A stretch of DNA of 47,615 nucleotides. Origin: Collinsella sp. Its GTDB lineage: Bacteria > Actinomycetota > Coriobacteriia > Coriobacteriales > Coriobacteriaceae. Below the pieces are notes generated by a model. It worked only from the letters and a program-made list of their open reading frames with translations. It was not told the DNA's origin and did not search any database. Location of the stretch: NCBI GenBank assembly GCA_031295385.1, contig JAUMOL010000009.1:1-47615 (forward strand), given 5' to 3'. Both the position numbers and the translations under genes were made by a program. Below, piece by piece: positions 39,780-47,615 of the stretch; the stretch's first letter is position 1; each line of letters opens with the position of its first letter.

Positions 39780-40790
39780 ATGGTGAGGGGCAGCTTGATG
39801 CACGCGGCTCGGTTAGGTGCTGGGACCGCGGCGGTCATTGCCGTATTGGGCTTGAGCGGATGCGCGTTCAATCCACTGTCCACGTTCACGACGCCCACGA
39901 TTGACCAGATCGAGCGCGAGACCGTTACGCCGGCGGTGTCGGACGATGCCCTGGTCACTCCCGGTACCCTGACGGTTGCCCTCGATACCTCCGATGCTCC
40001 GCAGGCCATGCAGGGTTCCGATGGTAACCTCACGGGCTACGCGGTCGACGCTGCCCGCGCCCTTGCAAGCCGTATGGGCCTTAAGGTTGCCTTCGTCGAT
40101 GCGTCATCTGCCAATTCCGCGCTTGGCGACAAAAAGGCTGACATCTTCATTGGTGACATCAATTCCACGGATGGTGATATCAGCACGCTTGGTACCTGCC
40201 TGTACGACGCTGCGGCGGTGTTCGGAAAGACGAGCGACGGCGAGTCACGGAGCGTTTCCACCGAAACGCTTAACACCGCTACCCTGGGTGTTCAGGCTTC
40301 CTCGGCATCGCGGGAAGCGCTCGCCAAACAGAGCGTCACGGCCAACCAAAAGACCTTCTCCAACATCAACGAGTGCTTTGAGGCGCTCGAGTCCGGCGAG
40401 ATCGACTACGTGATTTGCGATTCCACGGCCGGCGGCTACCTTGCGCGCCTGATGAGCCAGATCTCTTACGTCGGCGCGCTCGAGACACCCTCGACGCTCG
40501 GCGTCGCGGGCCTCGCGGCCAACGATGAGCTATGCCGTGCCGTGAGCGATGCCCTCGACGGTATTACGGCCGACGGCACGCTCGAGGCTGTCCACTCTGT
40601 CTGGTATGGCACGATGCCCTATGACCTTACCACTAAGACGGTTTCGGGCGCTGACGTGCAGTCGACCGACACCGGATCCAGCGAGTCCGCATCCTCCGAT
40701 TCGAACAGCGAGGGTGCAACCTCCGAGAATAAATCGTCCAGCCAGGAGGGCGCTATCACCGACGACGACATTAACAAGCTCAATAGCTAG
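39780..40790 (+). CDS. Extracellular solute-binding lipoprotein (family 3)
   Basis: A 336-residue lipoprotein. The signal peptide (MVRGSLMHAARLGAGTAAVI) ends in the lipobox LGLSGC. The periplasmic-binding-protein fold follows (GTLTVALDTSDAPQAM, GYAVDAARALASRMGLKVAF, DIFIGDINST, LGVQASSASREAL, ECFEALESGEIDYVICDS), typical of polar amino-acid binding proteins. The C terminus is Ser/Asp/Glu-rich. The ATG at 39798 with GAGGGG at 7 nt is an alternative start with a shorter signal peptide. No permease or ATPase gene is adjacent, so the transporter must be elsewhere or it is a sensor-type orphan. Confidence 0.87.
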   Translation: MVRGSLMHAARLGAGTAAVIAVLGLSGCAFNPLSTFTTPTIDQIERETVTPAVSDDALVTPGTLTVALDTSDAPQAMQGSDGNLTGYAVDAARALASRMGLKVAFVDASSANSALGDKKADIFIGDINSTDGDISTLGTCLYDAAAVFGKTSDGESRSVSTETLNTATLGVQASSASREALAKQSVTANQKTFSNINECFEALESGEIDYVICDSTAGGYLARLMSQISYVGALETPSTLGVAGLAANDELCRAVSDALDGITADGTLEAVHSVWYGTMPYDLTTKTVSGADVQSTDTGSSESASSDSNSEGATSENKSSSQEGAITDDDINKLNS

Positions 40791-41107
40791 TTATTGCTAG
40801 GGGTGGAGTCTCCTATGCGCTAGGAGGGACACCTCTTCACGGTTTCAACACGCATGGCCGGGCTTTCCCAACAGGGGAGCCCGGCTTTTTCGTTTCCATA
40901 AAACCAGCAGGTCAAAGACATTTTTCAGGTGCAAAACCAAAGCGGCCGTCGCACTCCCATAGCGCACTTTGCCACGGAAAAGTGCGAGACTTCGGTATGC
41001 GGTATCAAGCAATCGTTATTCGGGTCTTTGTGAATCCGCGTGATTAAATGCACGGCAATGGGTACATAGCCAATACAGTAAGTTCCCGAGGCAGATTGGA
41101 GCCACGT
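40791..41107. other. 317-nt intergenic region before hpf
   Basis: It contains a hairpin CTCCTA-TGCG-CTAGGAG (40811-40828), the lipoprotein gene terminator and the hpf upstream region. No gene is supported and I see no clear promoter hexamers before hpf. Confidence 0.5.
40858..40891 (+). terminator. Rho-independent terminator of the lipoprotein gene
   Basis: GCCGGGCT (40858-40865) pairs with AGCCCGGC (40879-40886) around an inner CCC/GGG, then TTTTT. Confidence 0.93.
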
Positions 41108-41692
41108 ATGGATATCAAGGTTTCTGGACGCAAGACGACGGTAACCGATGCTCTGCGTGCGCATGTGGATGAGAAGATCGGCGAGGCGCTCAAGGTTTTC
41201 GATATCGAGCCCATGACGGTCGACGTTGTGCTTCGTTATGAGAAGAATCCCTCGAACCCCAACCCGGCAATTGTCGAGGTCACGGTTCGTGCCCGCGGTT
41301 CTGTGATTCGCGTTGCCGAGCACGGCGCAGATATGTATGCCGCCATCGACCTCTCCGCCGATAAGGTTACCCGCCAGCTGCGCAAGTTTAAGACCAAGGT
41401 CGTGGACAACCGCCAGGGTGGTGCCAGCGCCGCGGATGTCGCACCGGTCGAGCGCGTCGAGGATCTGGCCGACCTGCTGCTGCCCGAGGAGGAGGACGAC
41501 CTGCTCGTCCGCGAGAAGGTCATCGATGTCACCCCTATGACTGAGGAGCAGGCGCTGGTACAGACCGATCTGCTCGGCCACGACTTCTACGTGTTCGAGA
41601 ACGCGACGACTGGCCTCATCAATGTGGTGTATCACCGTAAGAATGGTGGATATGGCATCATCAAGCCCCGTATCGAAACACTTGACGAGTAA
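41108..41692 (+). CDS. hpf: Ribosome hibernation promoting factor, long form
   Basis: A 194-residue long HPF that dimerises 70S ribosomes during stasis. The N-terminal S30AE domain (MDIKVSGRKTTVTDALRAHV to RKFKTKV) is followed by a linker and the C-terminal dimerisation domain (QTDLLGHDFYVFENATTGLINVVY-type motif near residues 155-185). TTGGAG lies before the ATG at 41108. It is monocistronic with a strong terminator. Confidence 0.95.
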   Translation: MDIKVSGRKTTVTDALRAHVDEKIGEALKVFDIEPMTVDVVLRYEKNPSNPNPAIVEVTVRARGSVIRVAEHGADMYAAIDLSADKVTRQLRKFKTKVVDNRQGGASAADVAPVERVEDLADLLLPEEEDDLLVREKVIDVTPMTEEQALVQTDLLGHDFYVFENATTGLINVVYHRKNGGYGIIKPRIETLDE

Positions 41693-41721
41693 AATACGTT
41701 AACTTGCATGAGTTAACGGCT

Positions 41722-41754
41722 GGCGGCCATCCCATGCGGATGGCCGCCTTTTTT
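41722..41754 (+). terminator. Rho-independent terminator of hpf
   Basis: GGCGGCCATCC (41722-41732) pairs with GGATGGCCGCC (41738-41748), then TTTTTT. Confidence 0.96.
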
Positions 41755-41772
41755 ACGTAAGGAGTCGCTTTG

Positions 41773-42726
41773 ATGGACAAGGCCGCATCCGCCGGTCATT
41801 CGGACCGTTGCCGCATCGTCGTCGATACCTGCTGCGACTTTAGCCCCGAGGTCGCCGTGAACCTCGATGTCGATATCCTGGGTTTCCCCTTCATTATCGA
41901 TGGCGAGGAGCGCACGGATGACATCTGGTCGAGCATGAGCCCTAAGGAGTTCTACGACCGCATGCGCGCCGGTGCCCGCGTGTCCACCTCGGCTGTGTCG
42001 CTCGGTCGCTATATCGAGTTCTTTACCGAGTGCGCCAAAGAGGGCACGCCCACGGTCTACCTGTGCTTTACCTCGGCGCTGTCGTCGAGCTACAACTCCG
42101 CGTGCCAGGCGGCAGATGCCGTGCGCGCCGAGTATTCCAACTTTGAGCTCTACGTGGTCGACAACGCCCTACCCTGTGCGACCGGCGAGCTCCTGGCGCT
42201 CGAGGCCGTGCGCCAGCGCTCGGCGGGACTCACCGCCAAGCAGCTGGTCGATTGGGCAAACGAGGCCAAGACCTACGTGCACGGCTACTTTACGCTCGAG
42301 AGCTTTGACGCACTGGCCGCCGGCGGCCGCATTCCGCCCGCGGCGGCGCAGCTCACGGCAAAGCTCGATGTCAAGCCCGAGCTCTCCTACGACCTTGCCG
42401 GCTCGCTGTCGCTGATCGGCGTCAACCGCGGCCGCAAGAAGGCGCTCAAGTCCATCCTCAAGTCGTTCCGCGAGAACTACGTGCCCGATCGCACCATGCC
42501 CATCGCTATTATGACTGCCGATGCCGAGAAGGACGGTGACTGGCTCGAGGCCGCCATCCGCAAGGAGGAAGGCTGCGCCGACGCCACGATTATCCGTAGT
42601 TCCGTCGGTCCTACCATCGGCTCGCACGTGGGGCCCGGCATGGTGGCGCTTGCATTTTGGGGCAAGAACCGCGCCGAGAAGGCCTCGCTTTCCGACCGCA
42701 TCGCGCGCCGTGTGCGTGGTGAGTAG
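41773..42726 (+). CDS. DegV family fatty-acid-binding protein
   Basis: A 317-residue DegV (FakB-type) protein; relatives hold a fatty acid for phosphorylation by FakA. RIVVDTCCDFSPEVA matches the N-terminal signature (usually DS-x-x-D), VSTSAVSLGRYIEFF is the lipid-carboxylate loop (S-T-S), LSSSYNSA and SVGPTIGSHVGPGMVAL complete the family pattern. TAAGGAG at 41758-41764 supports the ATG at 41773. FakA is not in the window. Confidence 0.93.
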   Translation: MDKAASAGHSDRCRIVVDTCCDFSPEVAVNLDVDILGFPFIIDGEERTDDIWSSMSPKEFYDRMRAGARVSTSAVSLGRYIEFFTECAKEGTPTVYLCFTSALSSSYNSACQAADAVRAEYSNFELYVVDNALPCATGELLALEAVRQRSAGLTAKQLVDWANEAKTYVHGYFTLESFDALAAGGRIPPAAAQLTAKLDVKPELSYDLAGSLSLIGVNRGRKKALKSILKSFRENYVPDRTMPIAIMTADAEKDGDWLEAAIRKEEGCADATIIRSSVGPTIGSHVGPGMVALAFWGKNRAEKASLSDRIARRVRGE

Positions 42727-42787
42727 ACAGGCGCTACAACCACAGGCGCCCCGCAGCTCAAGCGCTGGCACCGAGTATTTAACCTGG

Positions 42788-42793
42788 TAGCAT
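42788..42793 (+). promoter_or_regulatory. Possible -10 box of the dehydrogenase operon
   Basis: TAGCAT about 26 nt before the ATG at 42819, of the TAnCAT form. Weak by itself. Confidence 0.3.
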
Positions 42794-42818
42794 CACCCAA
42801 CCCAAAAGGAAAGGTTTC

Positions 42819-43898
42819 ATGGCAAACAAGCTCTCTGTCGCATTTATCGGCACCGGAATCATGGGTGCCCCCATCGCCGGTCACATCCTGGATGCCGGCT
42901 ATCCCGTCACGGTCAACAACCGCACCAAGTCCAAGGCCGCCGCGCTTATCGAGCGCGGTGCCGCCTGGGCTGATACGCCGGCAGATGCCGCGGCGAACGC
43001 CGACGTTGTCTTTACCATGGTGGGTTATCCCTCCGAGGTCGAAGAGCTCTACCTGGCGGGCGACGGCCTGCTCGCGTGCACCAAGCCGGGCGCGGTCTTG
43101 ATCGACCTCACCACGAGCTCGCCCGAGCTCGCGCGCGACATTGCCGAGGCCGCCCAGGTTTCTGGTCGTATGGCGTTTGACTGCCCCGTCACCGGCGGCG
43201 AGTCGGGTGCTATCGCCGGCACGCTCACGGCTATCGTGGGCGCTACCGAGAACGACATCGCGCCGGTCCGCGACATCCTTGCCACCTTTGCGGCCAACAT
43301 CTGCTGCTTCGACGGCGCCGGCAAGGGCCAGGCTGCCAAGCTCGCCAACCAGGTGTCGCTGGGCGCCTGCATGGTCGGCATGGCAGACGCCATGGCATTT
43401 GCCGAGCTGAGCGGCCTTGACCTGGAGAAGACCCGCCAGATGATCCTGGGCGGCACCGGCAAGTCCGGCGCCATGGAGAGTCTGGCTCCCAAGGCGCTCG
43501 ACGGCGACTACAAGCCCGGCTTTATGGTCGAGCACTTCATTAAGGACCTGCGCCTGGCGCTCGCCTACGCCGATGACCGCGAGCTCGCGCTGCCCGGCGC
43601 CGACGTGGCCTTTACGCTCTACGATATGCTCGACGCCATCGGCGGCGCCAAGCTGGGTACCCAGGCCATCGCGGTCCTCTATAAGGAGGAGGCCGACGCC
43701 ATCGCCGCCGGTCTGGACTGGTCGCAGTATCGTCCCGAGGAGCACGGTGCTCACGAGGAAGGCTGCGGTTGCGGCGAGCATGGAGACGACCACGAGTGCG
43801 GTTGCGGCCACCACCATGGCGAGGACCACGAGTGCTGTGGCGGCCACGGCCATGATGACGGCCACGAGTGCTGCTGCGGCCACCATCACGGGGAGTAG
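42819..43898 (+). CDS. Beta-hydroxyacid dehydrogenase with His/Cys-rich metal-binding repeat tail
   Basis: A 359-residue NAD(P)-dependent oxidoreductase of the 3-hydroxyisobutyrate/tartronate-semialdehyde reductase family. GTGIMGAPIA (11-20) is the Rossmann loop, FDCPVTGGESGA the substrate-binding signature, and GKGQAAKLANQ carries the catalytic Lys; the helical domain ends near residue 305. The catalytic part is 305 residues, as normal. Residues 309-359 are an added tail with 14 His and 9 Cys, built of three tandem 12-residue units (DHECGCGHHHGE, DHECCGGHGHDD, GHECCCGHHHGE). Such tails bind Zn, Ni or Co in other proteins. AAAAGGAAAGG precedes the ATG. Confidence 0.93.
   Translation: MANKLSVAFIGTGIMGAPIAGHILDAGYPVTVNNRTKSKAAALIERGAAWADTPADAAANADVVFTMVGYPSEVEELYLAGDGLLACTKPGAVLIDLTTSSPELARDIAEAAQVSGRMAFDCPVTGGESGAIAGTLTAIVGATENDIAPVRDILATFAANICCFDGAGKGQAAKLANQVSLGACMVGMADAMAFAELSGLDLEKTRQMILGGTGKSGAMESLAPKALDGDYKPGFMVEHFIKDLRLALAYADDRELALPGADVAFTLYDMLDAIGGAKLGTQAIAVLYKEEADAIAAGLDWSQYRPEEHGAHEEGCGCGEHGDDHECGCGHHHGEDHECCGGHGHDDGHECCCGHHHGE
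43788..43895 (+). repeat. Three tandem 36-bp repeats encoding His/Cys motifs
   Basis: Units at 43788-43823, 43824-43859 and 43860-43895 share CCACGAGTGC and GGCCAC blocks in register. They code the last 36 residues of the dehydrogenase. A degenerate fourth unit lies just before (43752-43787). Confidence 0.75.
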
Positions 43899-43903
43899 CG
43901 CCC

Positions 43904-44332
43904 ATGAGCTGGACGTTCGTGGTGCTCGCGCTGGTGCTCTTTATCTTTGCGATTTACATTGGCTTTTTGTGCGGCCAGTGGGCCTGCGAAAAGCGCGTGA
44001 TCACCAAGCGCGACTACTGGATTGCCAATTTTGCAGGCGCGGCGGCAGTCGTTCTACTGACCTGGGTGTTTTCGCTGTTCCCGCTGGTGCAGTTTGCGCC
44101 GATCGGCTGGCTCGGCGGCTTTATCGCCGGCCTTAAGATGAGCTTTGGCGAGTCCGTCGGTCCGTGGCGCAAGCACGACGAGGTCTTTAACGTCAACAAG
44201 GCTCATCGCGCCGCCGCCGACGCGGGCGACGCTGAGGAACGCCGCCGTGCGCGTCGCAATGGCGCGGCCGACCGACAGCTCATCTCGGTCACCGATGACA
44301 GCAAGGGTGCTGGCAAGCACGCTAAGAAATAG
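43904..44332 (+). CDS. Membrane protein, unknown function
   Basis: A 142-residue protein with two transmembrane helices (about 4-26 and 41-68) followed by a cytoplasmic charged tail. MSWTFVVLALVLFIFAIYIG is the first helix. It starts 6 nt after the dehydrogenase stop and overlaps nothing. The tail is Arg/Ala/Asp-rich. I do not recognise a family; it is probably part of the same operon. Confidence 0.7.
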   Translation: MSWTFVVLALVLFIFAIYIGFLCGQWACEKRVITKRDYWIANFAGAAAVVLLTWVFSLFPLVQFAPIGWLGGFIAGLKMSFGESVGPWRKHDEVFNVNKAHRAAADAGDAEERRRARRNGAADRQLISVTDDSKGAGKHAKK

Positions 44333-44347
44333 TAAGAAGAGGTAACT

Positions 44348-45046
44348 ATGGCAGAAAACAAAGACGAACAGCTCACCGACGAGGAGCTGGCACAGCTTCA
44401 GCTGGCAGAGGAGAACGAGAACGCCGTCGACCGTCTGGTCAAGGAGCTCGGCTGCCCCACGCGCCGCATCCGCCAGTTTGCCGCCCGCGTGCTGCACCTG
44501 CTTGCCGAGCGCGATCCGCAGCGCGTCGTGCCCTGCGTGCCCGCGCTGATCGAGGCGCTCGACCGCCCCGAGGCGCAGACCCGCTGGGAGGTCCTCGATG
44601 CCCTGACGGCGCTCGCCACCACCTGCCCCGAGCAGCTGGGCGATGCCTTTGAGGGCGCCGAGACCGCGCTGTTCGACGAGATCTCCTCCACGCTGCGCTA
44701 TGCCGCCTTCCGCCTGCTGTGCGTGTGGGGTGCCACGAGCGTCGAGCGTTCGCGCGAGGCTTGGCCCATCCTGGACGAGGCCATCCAGTGCTACCACGGC
44801 GACCTTGAGTATCGCGACATGCTCGGTTGCCTGTACGAGTTTTGCCAGGGCGAGATCGACGCCGAGGTTGCCGAGAAGCTCGCGCTGCGCCTTAAGTTCG
44901 ATGCCGAGAACGGTAAGGGCAGCTATCTCAAGGCCCGTTCGAGCGAGATTTGCGAAATGCTTGTTAAACGTTTTGGCCTGGATCTCTCCAAAAAGAAGAA
45001 GCGTGCTAGCGTTAAAAAATCTGACGACGCCGAAGACGAGGAGTAA
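44348..45046 (+). CDS. HEAT-repeat protein, unknown function
   Basis: A 232-residue, acidic, all-helical protein. Repeated units with a CPTRRIRQFAARVLHLLAER, VPALIEALDRPEAQTRWEVL and RYAAFRLLCVWG pattern fit HEAT repeats. The C terminus is Lys/Glu-rich (KKKKRASVKKSDDAEDEE). AGAGGT lies before the ATG. It is in a run of genes separated by 6 to 15 nt from membrane protein to IDH. It is probably a scaffold or interaction protein; its partner is unknown. Confidence 0.8.
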   Translation: MAENKDEQLTDEELAQLQLAEENENAVDRLVKELGCPTRRIRQFAARVLHLLAERDPQRVVPCVPALIEALDRPEAQTRWEVLDALTALATTCPEQLGDAFEGAETALFDEISSTLRYAAFRLLCVWGATSVERSREAWPILDEAIQCYHGDLEYRDMLGCLYEFCQGEIDAEVAEKLALRLKFDAENGKGSYLKARSSEICEMLVKRFGLDLSKKKKRASVKKSDDAEDEE

Positions 45047-45052
45047 CAGATT

Positions 45053-46138
45053 ATGGCGCACGATGTAGTCCTGATTCCCGGTGACGGTATCGGTCCCGAG
45101 ATTACGCAGGCCATGCGCCGCGTGGTCGAGGCCACTGGTGTCCAGATCAACTGGAATGTCCAGGAGGCCGGCGCCGGCGTCATGGACGAGTTTGGCACGC
45201 CGCTGCCCCAGCACGTGCTCGATGCGGTCGCCGAGACCAAGGTTGCCATCAAGGGCCCCATCACCACGCCGGTCGGCACGGGTTTCCGCAGCGTCAACGT
45301 GGCCCTGCGCAAGCACTTCGACCTGTACGCCTGCGTGCGCCCCTGCCTGTCGCAGCCGGGCGACGGCTCGCGCTTCCGCGACGTCGACCTGGTTATCGTG
45401 CGCGAGAACACCGAGGACCTCTACGCCGGCATCGAGTTCGATGAGGGCGCTGCCGAGGTCGAGGAGCTTTCGCAGCTCGTTGAGCGTTCGGGCCAAAAGA
45501 CCTTCGCCGCCGATTCCGCGATCTCGATCAAGCCGATCTCTATCGCCAAGAGCCGCCGCATTGTGGAGTATGCCTTTGAGTATGCCCGCCGCTGCGGCCG
45601 CAAAAAGGTGACGGCCGTGCACAAGGCCAACATCATGAAGGCGACCGACGGCCTGTTCCTGCGCGTGGCGCGCGAGGTGGCCGCCAACTATTCCGATATC
45701 GAGTTCAACGACAAGATTGTCGACGCCACCTGCATGGGCCTGGTCCAGAACCCCAACGACTTCGATGTCCTGGTGCTGCCCAACCTGTACGGCGACATCG
45801 TGAGCGACCTGTGCGCCGGCCTGGTGGGCGGCTTAGGGATGGCCCCCGGCTCCAACATCGGTGCCGACTGCGCCATCTTTGAGGCGACGCACGGCTCCGC
45901 GCCCGATATCGCCGGTCAGGATATCGCCAACCCCACGGCCGAGATCCTCTCTGCTGCGATGATGCTCGATCACCTGGGCGAGAACGATGCTGCCAATCGC
46001 ATTCGCGCCGCCGTATCTGCCACGCTCGACGAGGGCGAGCAGGTTACCGGTGACGTGCGTCGTGCCCAGACCGGCTCCATTGAGGGCGCTGTGGGCACGC
46101 AGGCCTTTGCCGATGCCGTTATCGCTCACCTGGCCTAA
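45053..46138 (+). CDS. Isocitrate/isopropylmalate dehydrogenase family, probably NAD-dependent IDH
   Basis: A 361-residue decarboxylating dehydrogenase. PGDGIGPEIT near residue 9, GFRSVNVALRKHFDLYACVRP (substrate Ser, Asn, Arg contacts typical of NAD-IDH), VRENTEDLYAGIE, HKANIMKATDGLF (catalytic Lys) and EATHGSAPDIAGQ. The Ser-x-Asn with following LRK motif favours isocitrate over isopropylmalate. It converts isocitrate to 2-oxoglutarate. GAGGAG stands before the ATG. Homoisocitrate or related substrates cannot be excluded. Confidence 0.9.
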   Translation: MAHDVVLIPGDGIGPEITQAMRRVVEATGVQINWNVQEAGAGVMDEFGTPLPQHVLDAVAETKVAIKGPITTPVGTGFRSVNVALRKHFDLYACVRPCLSQPGDGSRFRDVDLVIVRENTEDLYAGIEFDEGAAEVEELSQLVERSGQKTFAADSAISIKPISIAKSRRIVEYAFEYARRCGRKKVTAVHKANIMKATDGLFLRVAREVAANYSDIEFNDKIVDATCMGLVQNPNDFDVLVLPNLYGDIVSDLCAGLVGGLGMAPGSNIGADCAIFEATHGSAPDIAGQDIANPTAEILSAAMMLDHLGENDAANRIRAAVSATLDEGEQVTGDVRRAQTGSIEGAVGTQAFADAVIAHLA

Positions 46139-46197
46139 GGTATGCACGCTGCAAACGCCTAAATAGTACTTAAGTGTTTGCGTATAACCTAAGAATC

Positions 46198-46226
46198 AAT
46201 ACGCCCGGCGCTCTGCCGGGCGTATT
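46198..46226 (+). terminator. Terminator of the dehydrogenase-IDH gene run
   Basis: AATACGCCCGGC (46198-46209) pairs perfectly with GCCGGGCGTATT (46215-46226), followed by CTATTGG. A weaker GCAAAC/GTTTGC hairpin lies before it (46151-46181). Confidence 0.75.
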
Positions 46227-46264
46227 CTATTGGGGACTATGTTTCCTAACAAGGAGTAACCGAT

Positions 46265-47350
46265 ATGGGTCTGATTCAAAAGAAGGACGAGAAGGACGAG
46301 ATCGACGGCATCCAGATCATCGAGCGCGGCGAAGGCCCCGACGGTGATGAGGACGAGAAGATCGACCTGGTCGCCGGCACGTCTGCCGAACATATTGCCG
46401 CCGGCACGACCGCCGAGGAGGAGGACGCTCGCCTGGAGGCAAAGATCGCCGCGGACGCCGCCGACGAGAACCTCATGCCCGAGGAACAGGATGAGGACAA
46501 CGACTCCGACGTGGACGACCACGCTTGCAAGCACAAGAAGACGATGATTGCCGCTTTTGTGGTCGCCGTCGTGATCGCTGCCGTGATCGGTTTCTTTATC
46601 GGCAACGGTGGTTTTGGCGGCAAGGGCATCGGCTCGGCGATCCTGACCGAGGACCAGCTCGATTCGACCGTGGCAAGCTATAGCTACAACGGCAAGAAGA
46701 GCGACATTACTGCGCGCGAAGCCATTGAGAGCCAGTACAGCCTCGACACCGTCAAGGACGATGACGGCAACTACACCGCTCCGTCTGCCGACGTTATCCT
46801 GTCCTACGTGCGCAACCAGATTCTGCTGGACGCTGCCGAGGACGAGGGCATTACCGTCTCTTCCAAGGAAATGAAGCAGTACGCCGAGGATTCCATCGGC
46901 ACCTCCGACTACAAGACCATGGCCACGCAGTATGGCGTGTCCAAGGATCAGGCCAAGCAGATCGTCCGCCAGTCCGCGACGCTGCAGAAGCTCTACAAGA
47001 AGAAGGTGGGAGATAGCTCCGCAAGCATGCCGACCGCCCCGACCGAGCCTGCTGACGGCAACGAGGAGACCGCGAGCAAGGACTACGCCGACTACATCAT
47101 CAACCTTGCCGGCGATGAGTGGGATAGCTCAAAGGGCACTTGGAAGGATGCCGACAGCACCTATGCCAAGGCCTTTGCCGATGATGCCTTTACGGCCGAT
47201 AGCGCTACCTATAAGCAGGCCATGACCGCCTATTACACCGCCTACCAGCAGTATTCCTCGCAGGCCTCAGGCGCTAGCTCCAAGTGGACCGAGTACGCCA
47301 ACGGCCTGTACGCCAAGGCCAACATCAGCATCTACGGCCTGTTTGCGTAA
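46265..47350 (+). CDS. Membrane-anchored SurA-N-like protein
   Basis: A 361-residue protein. An acidic cytoplasmic N terminus (1-90) leads to a transmembrane helix (about 93-113, AAFVVAVVIAAVIGFFIG). The extracytoplasmic part has VDSYVRNQILLDAAEDEGITVSS-like pattern (VILSYVRNQILLDAAEDEGI) of the SurA/PrsA N-terminal chaperone domain (about 170-245). After an acidic linker, a short helical region ends the protein. No peptidyl-prolyl isomerase domain is visible. CAAGGAG precedes the ATG. The chaperone role is an inference. Confidence 0.72.
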   Translation: MGLIQKKDEKDEIDGIQIIERGEGPDGDEDEKIDLVAGTSAEHIAAGTTAEEEDARLEAKIAADAADENLMPEEQDEDNDSDVDDHACKHKKTMIAAFVVAVVIAAVIGFFIGNGGFGGKGIGSAILTEDQLDSTVASYSYNGKKSDITAREAIESQYSLDTVKDDDGNYTAPSADVILSYVRNQILLDAAEDEGITVSSKEMKQYAEDSIGTSDYKTMATQYGVSKDQAKQIVRQSATLQKLYKKKVGDSSASMPTAPTEPADGNEETASKDYADYIINLAGDEWDSSKGTWKDADSTYAKAFADDAFTADSATYKQAMTAYYTAYQQYSSQASGASSKWTEYANGLYAKANISIYGLFA

Positions 47351-47410
47351 GGTTTGCCTGCACTACTGCGCGTTAACCGATCACCTGATTAAGCCCGCTA
47401 GAACGGACAA

Positions 47411-47615
47411 TGAACTGCGTCCCAAATCTTGGACGCCCTAAATAGCGACTAGGCCGCGAGGGCCTGATTCCGGAACTCCTCCGGGGTCAGGCCCTTCAAT
47501 CTTACCTGCCTCCGGCTCGTGTTCCAGTGGACTATGTATTCCTCCAGGTCGCGTTTGAAATCCTCGAACGTCTTCCACTCGCGGCCCCTGTAGAACTCGT
47601 CCTTGACGTGGCCGA
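47411..47615. mobile_element. Right part of an IS3-family (IS150-like) insertion sequence
   Basis: TGAACTGCGTCCCAAATCTT starting at 47411 followed by GGACGC resembles the terminal inverted repeat of IS150-group elements. The transposase tail on the minus strand (47449-47615) ends 38 bp inside that end. The element continues past the window, so its other end and target duplication are not visible. Confidence 0.75.
47449..47615 (-). CDS. IS3-family transposase OrfB, C-terminal fragment
   Basis: The visible 54 residues start GHVKDEFYRGREWKTFEDFK and include YIVHWNTSRRQVRLKGLTP, the rve integrase C-terminal signature with the usual HWYN-x-RRxxxLKGLTPxEFR pattern, stopping at 47449-47451. The N-terminal part with the DDE catalytic residues and OrfA lies outside the window. 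It is cut by the window edge, not by a mutation. Confidence 0.88.
   Translation of the reverse strand, partial: GHVKDEFYRGREWKTFEDFKRDLEEYIVHWNTSRRQVRLKGLTPEEFRNQALAA

Noticed and set aside
43904..46138. HEAT-repeat gene plus membrane protein as a defence system
   Set aside because: No nuclease, toxin or NTPase motif is present; they sit in an ordinary metabolic operon.

Overview
The window is a 47.6 kb stretch of GC-rich, densely coded, largely housekeeping bacterial chromosome. Gene content, strong GC bias at third codon positions, GAAAGG/AAGGAGG ribosome binding sites, TATACT or TAnCAT -10 boxes and the style of the intergenic palindromes point to an Actinomycetota of class Coriobacteriia, most likely Collinsella. 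This is inference from recall, not a database match. I see no rRNA, tRNA or CRISPR array.

Layout. 1-5258: tail of an unidentified gene; a minus-strand operon of a DUF4342-type protein, an OmpR-type response regulator broken by a one-base frameshift, and its histidine kinase; a small membrane protein; a metallophosphoesterase; gluQ, probably leaderless. 5765-11205: DUF2207 membrane protein, GNAT acetyltransferase, purH, an unknown protein. 11381-15028: a BceRS-like two-component pair, uspA, and uppP (undecaprenyl-diphosphatase). 15363-18263: pcrA/uvrD helicase. 18694-21714: sugar module with manA and a GntR/UTRA regulator on the minus strand and a ROK sugar kinase on the plus strand. 21867-24416: ppaC and nhaA; nhaA has an attenuator-like leader. 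24790-26864: small unknown protein, class Ic aspartate aminotransferase, STAS protein. 27018-32138: tatA-tatC-hypA-hypB-topA, linking Tat export and nickel-hydrogenase maturation, plus a type IA topoisomerase. 32284-37926: zinc-ribbon membrane protein, then tmk-holB-ricT and comF. 37938-40790: a possible PDDEXK-fold protein, an AT-rich repeat element, a long untranslated leader and a solute-binding lipoprotein. 41108-47350: hpf, degV, a beta-hydroxyacid dehydrogenase with a His/Cys-rich repeat tail, a membrane protein, a HEAT-repeat protein, NAD-type isocitrate dehydrogenase and a SurA-like membrane protein. 47411-47615: the end of an IS3-family (IS150-like) insertion sequence running out of the window.

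How genes fit together. uppP (lipid carrier recycling, bacitracin tolerance) lies about 1 kb from a BceS-type sensor without a visible transporter, so a shared envelope-stress theme is plausible. manA, the GntR regulator and the ROK kinase form one sugar-phosphate module. tat and hyp genes share an operon, which fits export of a Tat-dependent [NiFe] hydrogenase encoded elsewhere. tmk-holB-ricT is an overlapping DNA replication/RNA processing operon. No single large novel system is evident. The best leads are the metal-binding repeat tail at 43743-43895, the paired inverted-repeat elements at 24502-24728 and 39082-39298, the nhaA leader, the comF leader hairpin, the 129-nt structure beside uspA, and the frameshifted response regulator.
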